DNA of 64,000 bases from Streptomyces graminofaciens (GCF_030294945.1 NZ_AP018448.1:744001-808000); one strand, 5' to 3'; counted from the stretch's first letter, positions 8,585-17,774 are shown. Program-made: numbers and translations. Notes: generated by a model not told the origin, from the letters alone.

Positions 8585-10288
8585 TCACTCATTCTCGGCG
8601 CGCTGGCGGGCGGCGAGGATCGCGACGTCGTCCTCGTAGGCACCGTTGGCGAGGCGGGCCAGGAACGTGTCGAGCATGTCGTCCAGAGGGCCGTCCGCTG
8701 ACAGGCTCAGCGACTCAAGCGCTTGCACCGAGACGTCGATGTCAGTACCGCGGCGTTCCACCAGCCCGTCGGTGTAGAGCAGCAGCGTGGTGCCGTGGTC
8801 CATTCGTACGGTGAACGATTCGTAGCCTCCGAGTCCGGTGCCGATGGGCGGGCCGGCCGGGAGCCACACGATCTCGATGCTGCCGTCTGGTCGTAGGGCG
8901 GCCGGTGGTAGGTGCCCGGCGCTGGCCGCCGTGCAGGTGCCCGCTCGGGGATCCATGATCGCGAGAAGGCAGGTGGCGAGGCGGTCGAGGCCGAGCTGCG
9001 CCACCTGGCGGTCGAACTCGCCGAGGATCTTGTCGACGCTCGTGCCGGAAGCGGCAATGGTGCGTAGCAGGGAGCGGTACTGGCTCATGGCGACAGCGGC
9101 CTGGAAGCCGTGGCCCATCACATCGCCCATGACCAGCAAGGTGCGGGAGTCCGTCAGGGGGATCGAGTCGTACCAGTCGCCACCGACGAGGACGCTGCGG
9201 CCGGAGGGGATGTAGCGGGCGGCCACTTCCACGGCGGGGTGGGGGGTTCTGGGTTCGGACAGCAGAGCCCGCTGGAGTTCCAGCGCCATGGTGTGTTCGT
9301 AGCTGTAACGGCGCGCGCTTTCGATGGAGAGGGCGGCACGGTCGGCCAGCGCCTGGATCGTCACGAGGTCGTCGTCGTTGAAGGGCTGCGATGCTCCGGC
9401 CCGCCCCAGAAGGGTGACGCCGACCGGTCGGCCTGTAGTGATCAGGGGAGCGATGAGGAGCGAGTGGATGCCGGCCGCACGGAAGAGTTTGGTTCGTTCG
9501 GGGTCTACGGTCACCTTCTGGAACAGCTCGTCCGAGGCCAGGTTGCCCAGCCAGAGCCGCCCGCTGTCCAAGCAATGCCGGGTGGCGACGCCCCGGGGAA
9601 CGTCGACGTACGGTCCTGGTCCGCCCAGCTGATGCAGCAGCCATTCCATTCCAGGGGGCGCTGAACCCCTCACCTTGCGCAGCCGCAGAAAGCCCGGAGG
9701 AGGCGGAGGAGCACTGGTGAACTCCTCCTCGACGATTCCCACCGCGGCCATGTCGACCAGCGAGGGGGCCAAGAGGTCGACCAGTTCCTGGCACGTGGTT
9801 TCGATGTCGAGTGTGGTGCCGACGCGCGTGGCTGCGGCATCCAGCAGGGCAAGCCGCTGATGCGCGGTCTCCAGGTCGTCCAGATAGCGGCGCAGGTTAC
9901 TGATCTCCACGCCGATCCCGCACAGACACACATCCCCTTCCGGCAGATCCACCCGGTGATAGACCGCTCGCCAGAGCCTTTGCCCCAGCGGCGAGGGGAC
10001 TTCCGTCGTTCCTGAGATGGTTGCCTCCCGGGGCTGCCCGTCCGCGAGTACCTCGAACAGGACGTCGTCCGGGCGCTGGAGGTCCGGCAGCACTTCCCCG
10101 AGCGTTCGTCCCAGGAACGCGGCGGCGGGCACGCCACTGGCCTTGACCCATGCCGGGTTGACGTACAGATGGCGCAGCCGCGCGTCGAGAACGACGACGG
10201 GGGCCAGCGTCCCCTCTACAAGCTGACGCGCCGGAAAGCCATCACCTTCCGGAAAGCCATCACCTTCCGGAATGTGCCACTGCGGCAT
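8585..10288 (-). CDS. PAS-GAF-PP2C (SpoIIE/RsbU-type) serine phosphatase
   Basis: A 567-residue cytoplasmic signalling phosphatase. A PAS domain (about 20-130) is followed by a GAF domain (about 155-325) and a SpoIIE-type PP2C domain (about 340-565) with GGDWYD, MGDVMGHG, SAGHLPP and EDDVAIL metal or catalytic motifs. Such proteins dephosphorylate anti-sigma antagonists in response to signals sensed by PAS/GAF. I chose ATG 10288 because GGTGAGG precedes it at good spacing; the frame is open to 10468 but that extension looks non-coding. A tandem 18-bp duplication near the N-terminus repeats PEGDGF. No anti-sigma partner is next to it. Confidence 0.9.
   Translation of the reverse strand: MPQWHIPEGDGFPEGDGFPARQLVEGTLAPVVVLDARLRHLYVNPAWVKASGVPAAAFLGRTLGEVLPDLQRPDDVLFEVLADGQPREATISGTTEVPSPLGQRLWRAVYHRVDLPEGDVCLCGIGVEISNLRRYLDDLETAHQRLALLDAAATRVGTTLDIETTCQELVDLLAPSLVDMAAVGIVEEEFTSAPPPPPGFLRLRKVRGSAPPGMEWLLHQLGGPGPYVDVPRGVATRHCLDSGRLWLGNLASDELFQKVTVDPERTKLFRAAGIHSLLIAPLITTGRPVGVTLLGRAGASQPFNDDDLVTIQALADRAALSIESARRYSYEHTMALELQRALLSEPRTPHPAVEVAARYIPSGRSVLVGGDWYDSIPLTDSRTLLVMGDVMGHGFQAAVAMSQYRSLLRTIAASGTSVDKILGEFDRQVAQLGLDRLATCLLAIMDPRAGTCTAASAGHLPPAALRPDGSIEIVWLPAGPPIGTGLGGYESFTVRMDHGTTLLLYTDGLVERRGTDIDVSVQALESLSLSADGPLDDMLDTFLARLANGAYEDDVAILAARQRAENE
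10233..10268. repeat. Tandem 18-bp duplication inside the phosphatase gene
   Basis: GGAAAGCCATCACCTTCC occurs twice head to tail at 10233-10250 and 10251-10268. On the coding strand this duplicates six residues (PEGDGF) just after the start, in frame. Confidence 0.95.
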
Positions 10289-10608
10289 GGGGCCCTCACC
10301 GTTCACAGGTTCCCTCTCGCTGTCTTCACTGGAGCCAATCCATACCCCGTCGATGGAGAGACCTCTCGCGGTGAGGTGAGCTTCCTCCACGCGCGTTAAA
10401 TGCGGGGCATGCACGTCAGAGGCCGGCAGAGCCCCGTTGGGCGTTGGCGACACAATCGCAAAGGGCATACGGTGATGGATGGCTCGAGGTCCTGGCCCGG
10501 ACCCTGCACGGCCTCCTGTTCACCCCGGGACCGAGACCTGCGCGGGGATAAGGCGACTACCGAGGACCGATGATGGGCGCTTCGCAGAAAGGGGATCCCC
10601 AAGTCACC

Positions 10609-10968
10609 ATGAACAATCCATCGCCGCGACTGCTGGAGGTACCCGTGGTCCGGCCGTTCGTCTTAACCGGAAGTTTCTTGTTCATCGGAATTTTCTGCCA
10701 CTATCTCATTCCGAATTTCACGGGTGTTCGGTCCGAGGCCTTGGCGCCCATGAGCCTCGGACTTGTTGTGTCCGCAGGATATTTTCTGGGATGGCCGTCG
10801 ATGCTCGCCCTCGGAACGAATCCTGCATCGCCATGGACAGATGTCATGGCGGCAATCACGGAGGCGACAGTTCTCTACTGGTTCGGGGTGGTCACCAACA
10901 TGCCGTCTGTGACTTCGAAGGCTCCAGAGGCTTCCGATCATGCCTACTCCCCGTCAGCAGCCCGATGA
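10609..10968 (+). CDS. Small three-TM membrane protein
   Basis: From ATG 10609 the product is 119 residues with three hydrophobic helices (VRPFVLTGSFLFIGIF, then LAPMSLGLVVSAGYFLGW, then ITEATVLYWFGVVTNM) and a short polar tail. GC is visibly lower than its neighbours, hinting at transfer. No family recognised. An in-frame ATG at 10570 would add 13 polar residues. The 3' end lies next to an IS5-type remnant and may be altered. Confidence 0.5.
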   Translation: MNNPSPRLLEVPVVRPFVLTGSFLFIGIFCHYLIPNFTGVRSEALAPMSLGLVVSAGYFLGWPSMLALGTNPASPWTDVMAAITEATVLYWFGVVTNMPSVTSKAPEASDHAYSPSAAR

Positions 10969-11413
10969 GTTGCGCGAGCATGCGACGACGCCGGCGGCTG
11001 AAGCCCAGGAGCGCCGCGGGATTGTGCCGGTACGCTCCGCCATCACCGGGCTGTCGGCGAGGTGCGGCCCCTGCTCGCTGAGCGGGGGTGCGCAATCAGC
11101 CCCGACGTGCGGCTGCGAAGCCTGGCCGAGGTCGTGGACCATCTCGGCGCGACCGGGAAGACCGGCAATATCGACGGCACCAAAATCCGGGTCCGCCGTC
11201 CGGCCCTCGGACGCAGAGACCGGGACAAGTTCATCTCCGGCAAGAGCAAGCAGAACGCCGTCAAGACCATGGTGGTCACAGACGAGGACGGCAGGGTGCT
11301 GTTCTGCAGCCCGACCAAGCCCGGCAGCTGCGCGGACATCACCCACGCCCGTCAGTTGGGGCTGGTCAAACCGTTACTCAGCCGGTGGACGCGAAGTACT
11401 TGCACGCGATCGT
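10965..11413 (+). pseudogene. IS5-type (DDE_Tnp_4) transposase, middle fragment
   Basis: From about 11062 the frame reads VRPLLAERGCAISPDVRLR, then GNIDGTKIRVRRP (first catalytic Asp), DRDKFISGKSKQNAVKTMVV and KPGSCADITHARQLG. This is the core of a DDE_Tnp_4 transposase. The N-terminal part is frameshifted and everything after LGLVKPLL is replaced by the neighbouring small secreted gene. Remnant only. Confidence 0.8.
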
Positions 11414-11635
11414 AATGGTGCAGTAGCGCCGGAACTCGTTCTGAACTGTCAGACAGGCAGAGTGGGTTCCGAACGGCCCCTGCCATTTCAGGCTCTGGAC
11501 GCCGACGCTCCCCCTGTAGTCAATCTGCTGCACCGTCTGTTCGCTGGCGTGCGCGGTCGCAGCGGCGCCGGTAATAGCGCTTGCGGCAAGCACCAACGCC
11601 GCCGCCGCTGTCGTCTGCATGATTTTCCTGAACAT
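11378..11635 (-). CDS. Small secreted protein
   Basis: An 85-residue product with a Sec signal peptide (about 1-31: MFRKIMQ, hydrophobic core AAAALVLAASAITGAA, cleavage near AHA-SE). The mature part of about 54 residues has three cysteines. AGGGGAAA stands 4-5 bases before ATG 11635 and supports the start. Function unknown. Its 3' end overlaps the edge of an IS5 remnant on the other strand, so the natural C-terminus may be missing. Confidence 0.6.
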   Translation of the reverse strand: MFRKIMQTTAAAALVLAASAITGAAATAHASEQTVQQIDYRGSVGVQSLKWQGPFGTHSACLTVQNEFRRYCTITIACKYFASTG

Positions 11636-11654
11636 CGGTTTCCCCTGAACGAGT

Positions 11655-12430
11655 CACCAGAAGTGCGATACCGGTTCGCCGCAGACCCGGGTTCCGGTTT
11701 CGGGTTTCGGGTTTCGCTTGTGCTCGACTCGGTGGTAGGGGCGACTCCTTTCGGTCTGGGTCGAAACAAGACATAGCCCGGCGTGCCACCGCAGCAGGCG
11801 ACGGTCGGACTTCCCCTTCGGGCGGCGGACCGGGACGCGTGTATCCGATGCCGGCGCCGATGTATCCCTTGTCGGCCAGGGTGGGCAGGCCGTCTGCGGC
11901 TGCCTTGCAACAACGCGGGCAGGACGTGCAGCCGGGCGGCGGTGATGTCCGGGGTGGAGCCCGCCTCGACATCGGAGACCCACAGCGGGGTGCCGTCCGG
12001 GGCGGACAGGAACTGGACGTTGCCGCCGAAGCTCTTGTGTTTCCGGCTGAACCACAGGTCGTTGCCGTTGTCCCGGGTGCCGGCCAGGCGGTCGCTCTCG
12101 ATGAGCATGCCGTCGAGGATCACGTGACTCTCTCCTCCTCGCGGCAGCGGTCCAACACCTCGTGCAGATCGGGTGCTTGGGCCGCGAGGATGTCGATGCC
12201 CTCGTGCAGGTAGCGATAATGGTGGCCTGGGAGATGCCAGCGTCCTTGGTCAGGCAGTGCACGCAGCCCCGCTCACGGAACCAGCGCCGCACGAGGACCG
12301 CCTGCCGGAACGTGCCCAGTGCCCGCGAGCCCCGCGGGGTGCCCAGACGACGGCGACGCGCGGCAAGCAGCCGGGAGAGGTGCACCACGATGTGGCGCGG
12401 GACATCGAGCGTGGCAGCATAGGTGACCAA
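11655..12430 (-). pseudogene. IS5-type (DDE_Tnp_4) transposase, frameshifted
   Basis: Three minus-strand frames in order give an N-terminal part (YAATLDVPRHIVVHLSRLL, GTPRGSRALGTFRQAVL), then ILDGMLIESDRLAGT with the first Asp, FGGNVQFLSAPDG and VSDVEAGSTPDITAARLH, then ADGLPTLADKGYIGAGIG with the second Asp. The last third, including the catalytic Glu, is missing. It is related to, but distinct from, the fragment at 10965-11413. Confidence 0.8.
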
Positions 12431-12618
12431 CGTGAAGCCTCTGGTTCAGCGGACGATCTTGTGGTGAGAACCGCCCTACCAGGGGTTTCACGTCTCTCGA
12501 CGATCGGGGCCCACCTGCCCCACCCGTCCCGAATCGAGCGGTTCACATAGCTTCGCGAAGATCATTTCTCAGTGACGAGGTCTGGGATTTCCCTGACTTC
12601 ACGCCCACGCTGGCTCCA

Positions 12619-12663
12619 AGATGTACGCAACCGTCTCCAGAAGATGCGCGCTACCGTCTCCAG
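12619..12663. repeat. Two imperfect 22-bp direct repeats
   Basis: AGATGTACGCAACCGTCTCC at 12619 and AGATGCGCGCTACCGTCTCC at 12642 differ at three positions; each unit ends AG. They lie about 150 bases upstream of an MFS gene and could be regulator sites, but no regulator gene is adjacent. Confidence 0.55.
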
Positions 12664-12815
12664 CATTTGACACCCGCCACCGGGGATGGCCGCGGCGCCG
12701 GCAACGGTTCCCGGATGGCCGGCCCAATATCCTGCGCGAAGTATGGACTGGAGGTTCCGGTCGGCGGCGGAGGCCCAACACCAATGATCACCGGAGTAAC
12801 CAGGGAGCCCGCAGC

Positions 12816-14087
12816 ATGACCGGCACCACGGAGGCCCTTGGCGGGTCGGCTGCAGTCGGCAATGCAGCACGAAGTGTCACGCGCCCGTTCTACGTATACG
12901 CCGTGCTCACCAACTCGCTGTTCCAGCGCGGCGTATTCGTCATCTTCCTTTATCAGCGCGGCTTCTCCGCCGCGCAAGTGGCCCTGCTGCAGACACTGCT
13001 CTACCTGGTCAGCGGACTTGCTGAGTTGCCGACGGGAGTCATCGCCGACCGAATCGGCAGGCGTGCCAGCATCGTGACCGGCCAGATGCTGATAGCTGGA
13101 TGTCTGCTCGGTCAGGTGGCGTTCTCCAACTACTGGGTGTTCCTGGCGCTGTTCATCGGGCAGGGTGTGGGCATGGCATGTGTGTCCGGTTCGGACACCG
13201 CCCTGCTGTACGACCTGCTCGTGCGTCGTGGTGCAACGGCCAGCTACATCAAGATCAAGTCCCGGTTCACCATGCTCGGGACGGTCACCTCGGGAGCCGC
13301 CATCGTCCTCGGCGGCCAACTGCAGCAGATTTCCTGGGGAGTCGTCTACGTCGGTTCGGCGGCGTGCCTCGTCCTGGCCGTGGTGGTGCTGATATCAAGG
13401 GTGCCCGAGATCCGCGGCGCGGACGCGGTGGACGAGCAGGAGGGAGCCGAGGAGGAGCACGGCGACGTCACAGCATGGCGGGCGATGCTTCGGGTCGCCA
13501 CACCGGCGCTCGTGACGCTTGTCGTGGTGTCCGGATTGATGCATGCGACTTTGACGCCGTACATCATTTTTACTCAGAAGACCCTCTCCGATCAGGGAGC
13601 GGGCACCGCATTGGTCAGCGTGGTCATAGCGGCGGGATTCATCGCCGGCGGGCTCACTCCGCTGCTGTCGGACCGCGCGGACCGGCGCATCGGGTATCGG
13701 ATCATAGTCCCGGTGTCTCTCCTGACGCTCGCCGCGGCACTCGGCCTGAGCGGCCTCGGCCTTGCCTGGGTCACCATCGCCGCGTTCCTGGCCCTGGCCG
13801 GGATTCCCGAGATCACCGCCGTGATCGTGGACAACGTGTTCAACGAGGCCGTGCCGTCGCGCCACCGGGCGAGCCTGCTGTCGATGATCGCATTCGTGGA
13901 GTCGGCGCTCATCGGCATCGGCTATCTCGTCCTCGGCGCGCTCATGGACGGGATGGGCTCCAGTGTGGGCATGGCAACCTACGCCGCAGTCCCCCTGCTG
14001 GCATGTCTCCTGTGGCTCCCGGTGCTCTTCCGAGGGGCACGGGTGGCCACCGAGACCGAGAAGCCCGCCGGCCAAAAGGCATCCTGA
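12816..14087 (+). CDS. MFS transporter, 12 TM
   Basis: A 423-residue transporter with about 12 hydrophobic helices. The first helices contain YQRGFSAAQVALLQTLLYLV and GVIADRIGRRASIV, the MFS motif A between helices 2 and 3. A charged central loop (about 205-225, DAVDEQEGAEEEHGD) separates the two six-helix halves. AGGGAG precedes ATG 12816, so I discard the longer open frame. Substrate unknown; it resembles small-molecule efflux members. No regulator or biosynthetic gene is adjacent. Confidence 0.88.
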   Translation: MTGTTEALGGSAAVGNAARSVTRPFYVYAVLTNSLFQRGVFVIFLYQRGFSAAQVALLQTLLYLVSGLAELPTGVIADRIGRRASIVTGQMLIAGCLLGQVAFSNYWVFLALFIGQGVGMACVSGSDTALLYDLLVRRGATASYIKIKSRFTMLGTVTSGAAIVLGGQLQQISWGVVYVGSAACLVLAVVVLISRVPEIRGADAVDEQEGAEEEHGDVTAWRAMLRVATPALVTLVVVSGLMHATLTPYIIFTQKTLSDQGAGTALVSVVIAAGFIAGGLTPLLSDRADRRIGYRIIVPVSLLTLAAALGLSGLGLAWVTIAAFLALAGIPEITAVIVDNVFNEAVPSRHRASLLSMIAFVESALIGIGYLVLGALMDGMGSSVGMATYAAVPLLACLLWLPVLFRGARVATETEKPAGQKAS

Positions 14088-14460
14088 AACAGACCATCTC
14101 GCGCAACGTCCTGCCCGATGGCAGGGGCGCTGCTCGTTGACATGTCGCTCCCAGTCAGCGACGGAGCTGTCATCGCGACGATCAGCGCCAAACGGGATGG
14201 GAAGAATCGCGCCACTGAGAAAACCTCACTGATACAGATGCGCGAAACAGAGGCCTGGTTGCACGGGAGTTGTGGCTCGGGTGTGAGTAGTCGAGGTGCA
14301 GGAAATCCCGGTGCGAACGATCATGCTCGGCTGGCGCACCGGCCGGAGGCTCTGCTGGAGTTCGCGGAAAGATCGCTGGACGGGCGCCGGTGCTGGCTAC
14401 GGTCCGCTTCGTGCCGGTGGTGGGCAGCGTCGCCGACGCATCCCGTGCTCCTCGGTGCCC
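14088..14460. other. Intergenic, no gene seen
   Basis: Only short frames without coding character. The right end leads into a hairpin and the 8-bp tandem repeats that abut the racP-like pseudogene. Confidence 0.5.
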
Positions 14461-14462
14461 GT

Positions 14463-14508
14463 CCCCGCGGAGGCGGGGATCAGGCGATCAGGCGATCAGG
14501 CGATCAGG
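14463..14508. repeat. GC hairpin plus four 8-bp tandem repeats
   Basis: CCCCGC at 14463-14468 pairs with GCGGGG at 14473-14478 around a 4-base loop. It runs into GATCAGGC repeated nearly four times (14478-14508). On the minus strand this is directly at and after the racP-like stop codon, so the hairpin probably is its terminator and the repeats arose by slippage. Confidence 0.7.
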
Positions 14509-14890
14509 TCGAGGGTGGACTCGACGGAGTTGAGCTGGGCCACCATGCGGCGGCCCCACTTGTCCTCGGGGGCGAGTGGCGCGTGCGGGGTGACCGTGCC
14601 CGTGATCAGCCTGCGGATCTCGGTCGGCTTTCGTGGATCACTCCCACCTCGTACGCCTGCAGGACGTCGCCGTCGGCGGTGAACTGGTAGCCGTCGGCGC
14701 GTGTGCAAAAGAGGGGCCGCCAGCCCTTCTTGGCGATGACGTCGCGCAGCATCGCCAGCCCTGAGCGGACTTGACTGCAGGTCAGCTCGGTGGCCAGCAT
14801 CAGCTGCGGCATGTGCAGGTCGGCAGGGCTGGCCGACATCAGCACCCGCCAGAGGGCCTCGGCGTACTCGCGGGCGGTATCGCCAAAACT
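14496..14890 (-). pseudogene. RacP-like protein, frameshifted
   Basis: One minus frame reads YAEALWRVLMSASPADLHM, then LTCSQVRSGLAMLRDVIAKK and GWRPLFCTRADGYQF; after a frameshift near 14630 another reads IRRLITGTVTPHAPL and LNSVESTLDLIA. The pattern agrees with RacP, a small protein described from Streptomyces plasmids and also found on chromosomes (name recalled, not searched). A single frameshift separates the winged-helix-like first part from the conserved tail. No clear start codon is left. Confidence 0.6.
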
Positions 14891-14947
14891 CCCTGCACCG
14901 CTACCTACAGGGGTAGCCGCACCGGATGTGTTGAGGTGGTCAGGTGG

Positions 14948-15604
14948 TCAAGGCCGGACGGCGCCTCCACCGGAGAATGGCGAGCCCTGACGGCCCGCGC
15001 TGGTGGTTGCCGCGGTGCGCGGCCTCGGGGTCAGTGCCGCGCGCAGCGCCGGGGTGAGGATGCGGCGGGTCTCGGACGGGGTGAGGGCGGCTAGGGTCGG
15101 GAGCGGGTTGAGGTAGCGGGTGTAGATGAGGCCGCCGAGGATCGTCACCACGGCCGTGGCGCGGGCGGTTGCGTCCCGGCCGCCGAGAAATTCAACAAGC
15201 CGGGCCATCAGCTCGCGTTCCAGGTATTCGCGGATCACCTCGGCAGCCTCCTCGCTCTGGGTGGTGAGCTGTAGGAAGTCGGCGTCCTCCCACAGGTCCG
15301 TCACCGCGTCGATCAGGCGGTCGGGGAGGGTGGCCGGGTCACCGCCGAGGACTTCGTCCACCGCCAGCGCATTGGCGCACTGGAACTGCATCACGTCCGC
15401 GAACAGGCCCTTCTTCGAGCCGAAGTGGTACGCGATCAGCGCCGGGTCGACCCCTGCGGCTCCGGCCACCGCGCGCAGAGTGGTGCCCCGATAGCCGCGC
15501 TCCAGGAACAGCGCCCGGGCCGCTGAGACGATCGACCCGCGGGTCGGCGGGTTGCCGCGGGGGCGGCCTCGGGTGCGGGCGGGGGCAGGGGCGGCGTTAT
15601 TCAT
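14948..15604 (-). CDS. TetR-family transcriptional regulator
   Basis: A 218-residue one-component repressor. The N-terminal HTH (about 22-68) has ARALFLERGYRGTTLRAVAG and VDPALIAYHFGSKKGLF, the typical TetR recognition region. The C-terminal two-thirds is a helical ligand domain with no named ligand. It is divergent from the NAD(P)-binding gene at 15681, separated by 76 bases, so it probably represses that gene and itself. Confidence 0.9.
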   Translation of the reverse strand: MNNAAPAPARTRGRPRGNPPTRGSIVSAARALFLERGYRGTTLRAVAGAAGVDPALIAYHFGSKKGLFADVMQFQCANALAVDEVLGGDPATLPDRLIDAVTDLWEDADFLQLTTQSEEAAEVIREYLERELMARLVEFLGGRDATARATAVVTILGGLIYTRYLNPLPTLAALTPSETRRILTPALRAALTPRPRTAATTSAGRQGSPFSGGGAVRP

Positions 15605-15680
15605 CAGCGTTGAGCCTGCTTTTCGTGATCGGCACAGTCAAGGGCGTTCCGGCAACCACACGAAGGGATGACCCGACGCC

Positions 15681-16373
15681 ATGCGTATCGCAGTCTTCGG
15701 TGCCAATGGACCCACCGGCCGCCACCTCACCGACCAAGCCCTCGCTGCCGACCACGAGGTCGTCGCCGTGACCCGCCGCCCCAGCTCCCTCCCCACGCGG
15801 CCCGGCCTCGCTGTGGCCGTCGCCGACGCCACCGACCCGGCGGATGTCGACGCCGCGATCGAGGGGACGGACGCCGTCCTCTCCGCATTGGGCGCGCGCT
15901 TCAGCAAGGAGACCATCACCACGTACTCGGCGAGCGCCACGGCCATCACCGGGGCCATGGCCCGCCACGGCATCAAGCGGTTGCTCGCCGTAAGCTCCAG
16001 CATCGCCGACCCGAACTGGCGTCCCACGGGCGCGCACTTCTTCAATCATGTGCTCGACCCGCTGGTGAACCGACGCCTCGGCCGCACCCTCCACGAGGAC
16101 ATGCGCCGCATGGAGGCCGTGATCCGTCAGACGGACCTCGACTGGACCTTCGTCCGGCCCTCAGGCCTCTTCGAGCACCCCGTCGTCACGGACTACCACA
16201 CCGCCGAGACCAGCGCCGACGGCGTCTTCACCGCCCGTGCCGACCTCGCCGCGAGCATGCTGCGCGAGCTGGAGGAGCGGCGGTACGTCCGTACGGCCAT
16301 GGGTGTCATCACCACGGCCGTGAAGCCGAACATCGCCAAGCTGATCTGGAACGAGGGCGTGAAGAAGAAGTGA
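15681..16373 (+). CDS. NAD(P)H-binding atypical SDR (NmrA/BLVRB-like)
   Basis: A 230-residue protein starting MRIAVFGANGPTGRHLTDQA, a Rossmann fold with the GxxGxxG dinucleotide motif (about 7-13). The next part VVAVTRRPSSL suits NADP specificity. It lacks the Tyr-x3-Lys of classical SDRs, as is usual in this group of sugar-epimerase-like or regulatory oxidoreductases. Divergent from a TetR repressor that likely senses its substrate. Immediately downstream starts a PNPOx pseudogene, which may once have been co-transcribed. Confidence 0.88.
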   Translation: MRIAVFGANGPTGRHLTDQALAADHEVVAVTRRPSSLPTRPGLAVAVADATDPADVDAAIEGTDAVLSALGARFSKETITTYSASATAITGAMARHGIKRLLAVSSSIADPNWRPTGAHFFNHVLDPLVNRRLGRTLHEDMRRMEAVIRQTDLDWTFVRPSGLFEHPVVTDYHTAETSADGVFTARADLAASMLRELEERRYVRTAMGVITTAVKPNIAKLIWNEGVKKK

Positions 16374-16383
16374 GCGAATGTCG

Positions 16384-16735
16384 AACTCTTGGCCGCCACA
16401 CGGGCGTTCCTCACTCGCGCCCACTCGGCCACCCTCACCACCCTCCGCCCCGACGGCACCCCACACGTCACCCCTGTCCGCTTCACCTTCGACGCGGCCA
16501 CCGGCCTGGTCGGGTGACCACCTGGGCGGGAGCGCGCAAGGCCAGGAACGTGGTGGCGGGCGGCCCGACGGCCCGTGTCGCGCTCTGCCAGGCGGACGGC
16601 TTCCGTTGGGTCACCCTCGAAGGCCGGGCAGCCGCGACCGACGACCCCGGGCGCTCGGCCGAGGCGGCCCGCCGCTACACCGTCCGCTACCGCGCGGCGC
16701 CGCCCGCCCCGCTGGACGTTACGCCGCCTGGCCGG
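16384..16735 (+). pseudogene. PNPOx (F420/FMN-binding split barrel) protein, frameshifted
   Basis: The first frame reads ELLAATRAFLTRAHSATLTT, then LRPDGTPHVTPVRFTFDAAT, the start of a PNPOx-type flavin-binding barrel. A one-base loss near 16512 (GGTCGGGTG) moves it to VTTWAGARKARNVVAGGP and VALCQADGFRWVTLEGRA. The C-terminus is then replaced by a hydrolase fragment. Spacing of only a few bases from the preceding gene suggests an old operon. Confidence 0.75.
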
Positions 16736-16952
16736 CCTCCAGCCCGAAGTCCCCAAGCTGCTCGCCGCGTTCGAGCCGGGCCCGGGCGCCATGACCGACC
16801 AAAAGGCCGTGGACTGGTGCGAGGAGAACATCGCCGGCCTGGAGGTATCCCGCCACGGCCGCGCCGGCCACCACTCCCCGGAGGATCGCCCCGAGGAGCT
16901 GGCCGCAGCGATCAACGCCTGGGCCGACCGCCACGGGCTGGCGCGCCAGTAG
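16730..16952 (+). pseudogene. Alpha/beta-hydrolase, C-terminal fragment
   Basis: The frame ends WCEENIAGLEVSRHGRAGHH, then SPEDRPEELAAAINAWADRH. This is the end of a haloalkane-dehalogenase-like alpha/beta hydrolase, with the catalytic His in AGHHSPED. There is no nucleophile region; the fragment is directly fused to the broken PNPOx sequence. Confidence 0.65.
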
Positions 16953-17084
16953 GTGTCCTCGATCACGATGGTGCCGATCGTCCCGCGGCCGGCTCGGCCG
17001 CCACTGACGGATGTACGCGCCGCGATCGCCTTCACCATCAAACGCCTCAGCGAACGGGACCTTTCGGACGCCGCCTCCCGGGCA

Positions 17085-17252
17085 GCTCTTGGAAGCCCAA
17101 AAACCGCCCCATGTGGTCCAGCCCCAGATAGTTCGGCACGCTGAAGATCGCGGTGTGGATGCCCAAAGAGCGCACGAAGCGCTCCTCGGGGCCGAAGACC
17201 AGCGCTCTGGCCCGCGAGTGCAGCCTGTCTGCGCCGACCAGCAGGTCGAACC
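17085..17252 (-). pseudogene. FAD-dependent monooxygenase, internal fragment
   Basis: The minus strand reads FDLLVGADRLHSRARALVFG, then IHTAIFSVPNYLGLD. DLLVGADGLHSR is the DG motif of class A flavoprotein monooxygenases (PF01494). Only about 55 residues remain, without the GxGxxG and GD motifs. Confidence 0.7.
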
Positions 17253-17269
17253 GGCGCGGCGGCCCGCTC

Positions 17270-17650
17270 CTCAGTCGGCCCTGCTCGTGCCGCACGGCAT
17301 GCGGCACATCGACTGGCGCCTGGCCGCCCTGGACGGCCTAGGGCTGGACGCCAACACCTGTACGCACGCGGCCGTCACCCTCTTCGGACATGGCCGAGGC
17401 CAGGCGGTCGACGCGGAACCCCAAGCACGAGCCGGCCAGGCCAAGCCAGGCCAGGCCAGGCCAGCCGCATCACCGCAGAGCAGTGGATGGACACCCAGCA
17501 CGACCGCATGACCACCCTGCCGGCCCAGGGCCGCCTCCCCCATTTCGCTTCCGTCACCCCTGAAGCCGACCTCTCGTCCACATCGCTGTACCGGTTCGGC
17601 CTAACAGTCCTGCTCGAAAGCCTCGCAGCACGAATCAACGCGGTGACACC
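17270..17650 (+). pseudogene. TetR regulator, C-terminal domain remnant
   Basis: The sequence reads LLVPHGMRHIDWRLAALDGL, then THAAVTLFGHGRGQAVD, and after a frame change ITAEQWMDTQHDRMTTL with PHFASVTPEAD. This is the ligand domain of TetR_C_1 type regulators. The frame break coincides with tandem GCCAG units at about 17427-17465, a slippage-type lesion. The DNA-binding half is absent. It may belong with the neighbouring FAD monooxygenase fragment. Confidence 0.65.
17427..17465 (+). repeat. Tandem GCCAG/GCCAA pentamers
   Basis: Several successive GCCAG-type units occupy this stretch inside the TetR remnant and coincide with its frame change, which points to replication slippage. Confidence 0.7.
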
Positions 17651-17774
17651 AATGACACCGTGGTCTGAGACACCCTCAGGTGCTGCGCCGAATGGGGCAA
17701 CAACGCCATGTCTGTCAAGAGGCCCCTCATGCTGCAGCCCCGGGGTTCAGAACACCTACTTGGTTCAGAGAAGA

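Noticed and set aside
14440..14500. CRISPR-like repeat with GTGCTCCTCGG and CCCCGC-GCGGGG
   Set aside because: Only one copy and no spacers or cas genes; better explained as a terminator plus slippage repeats.
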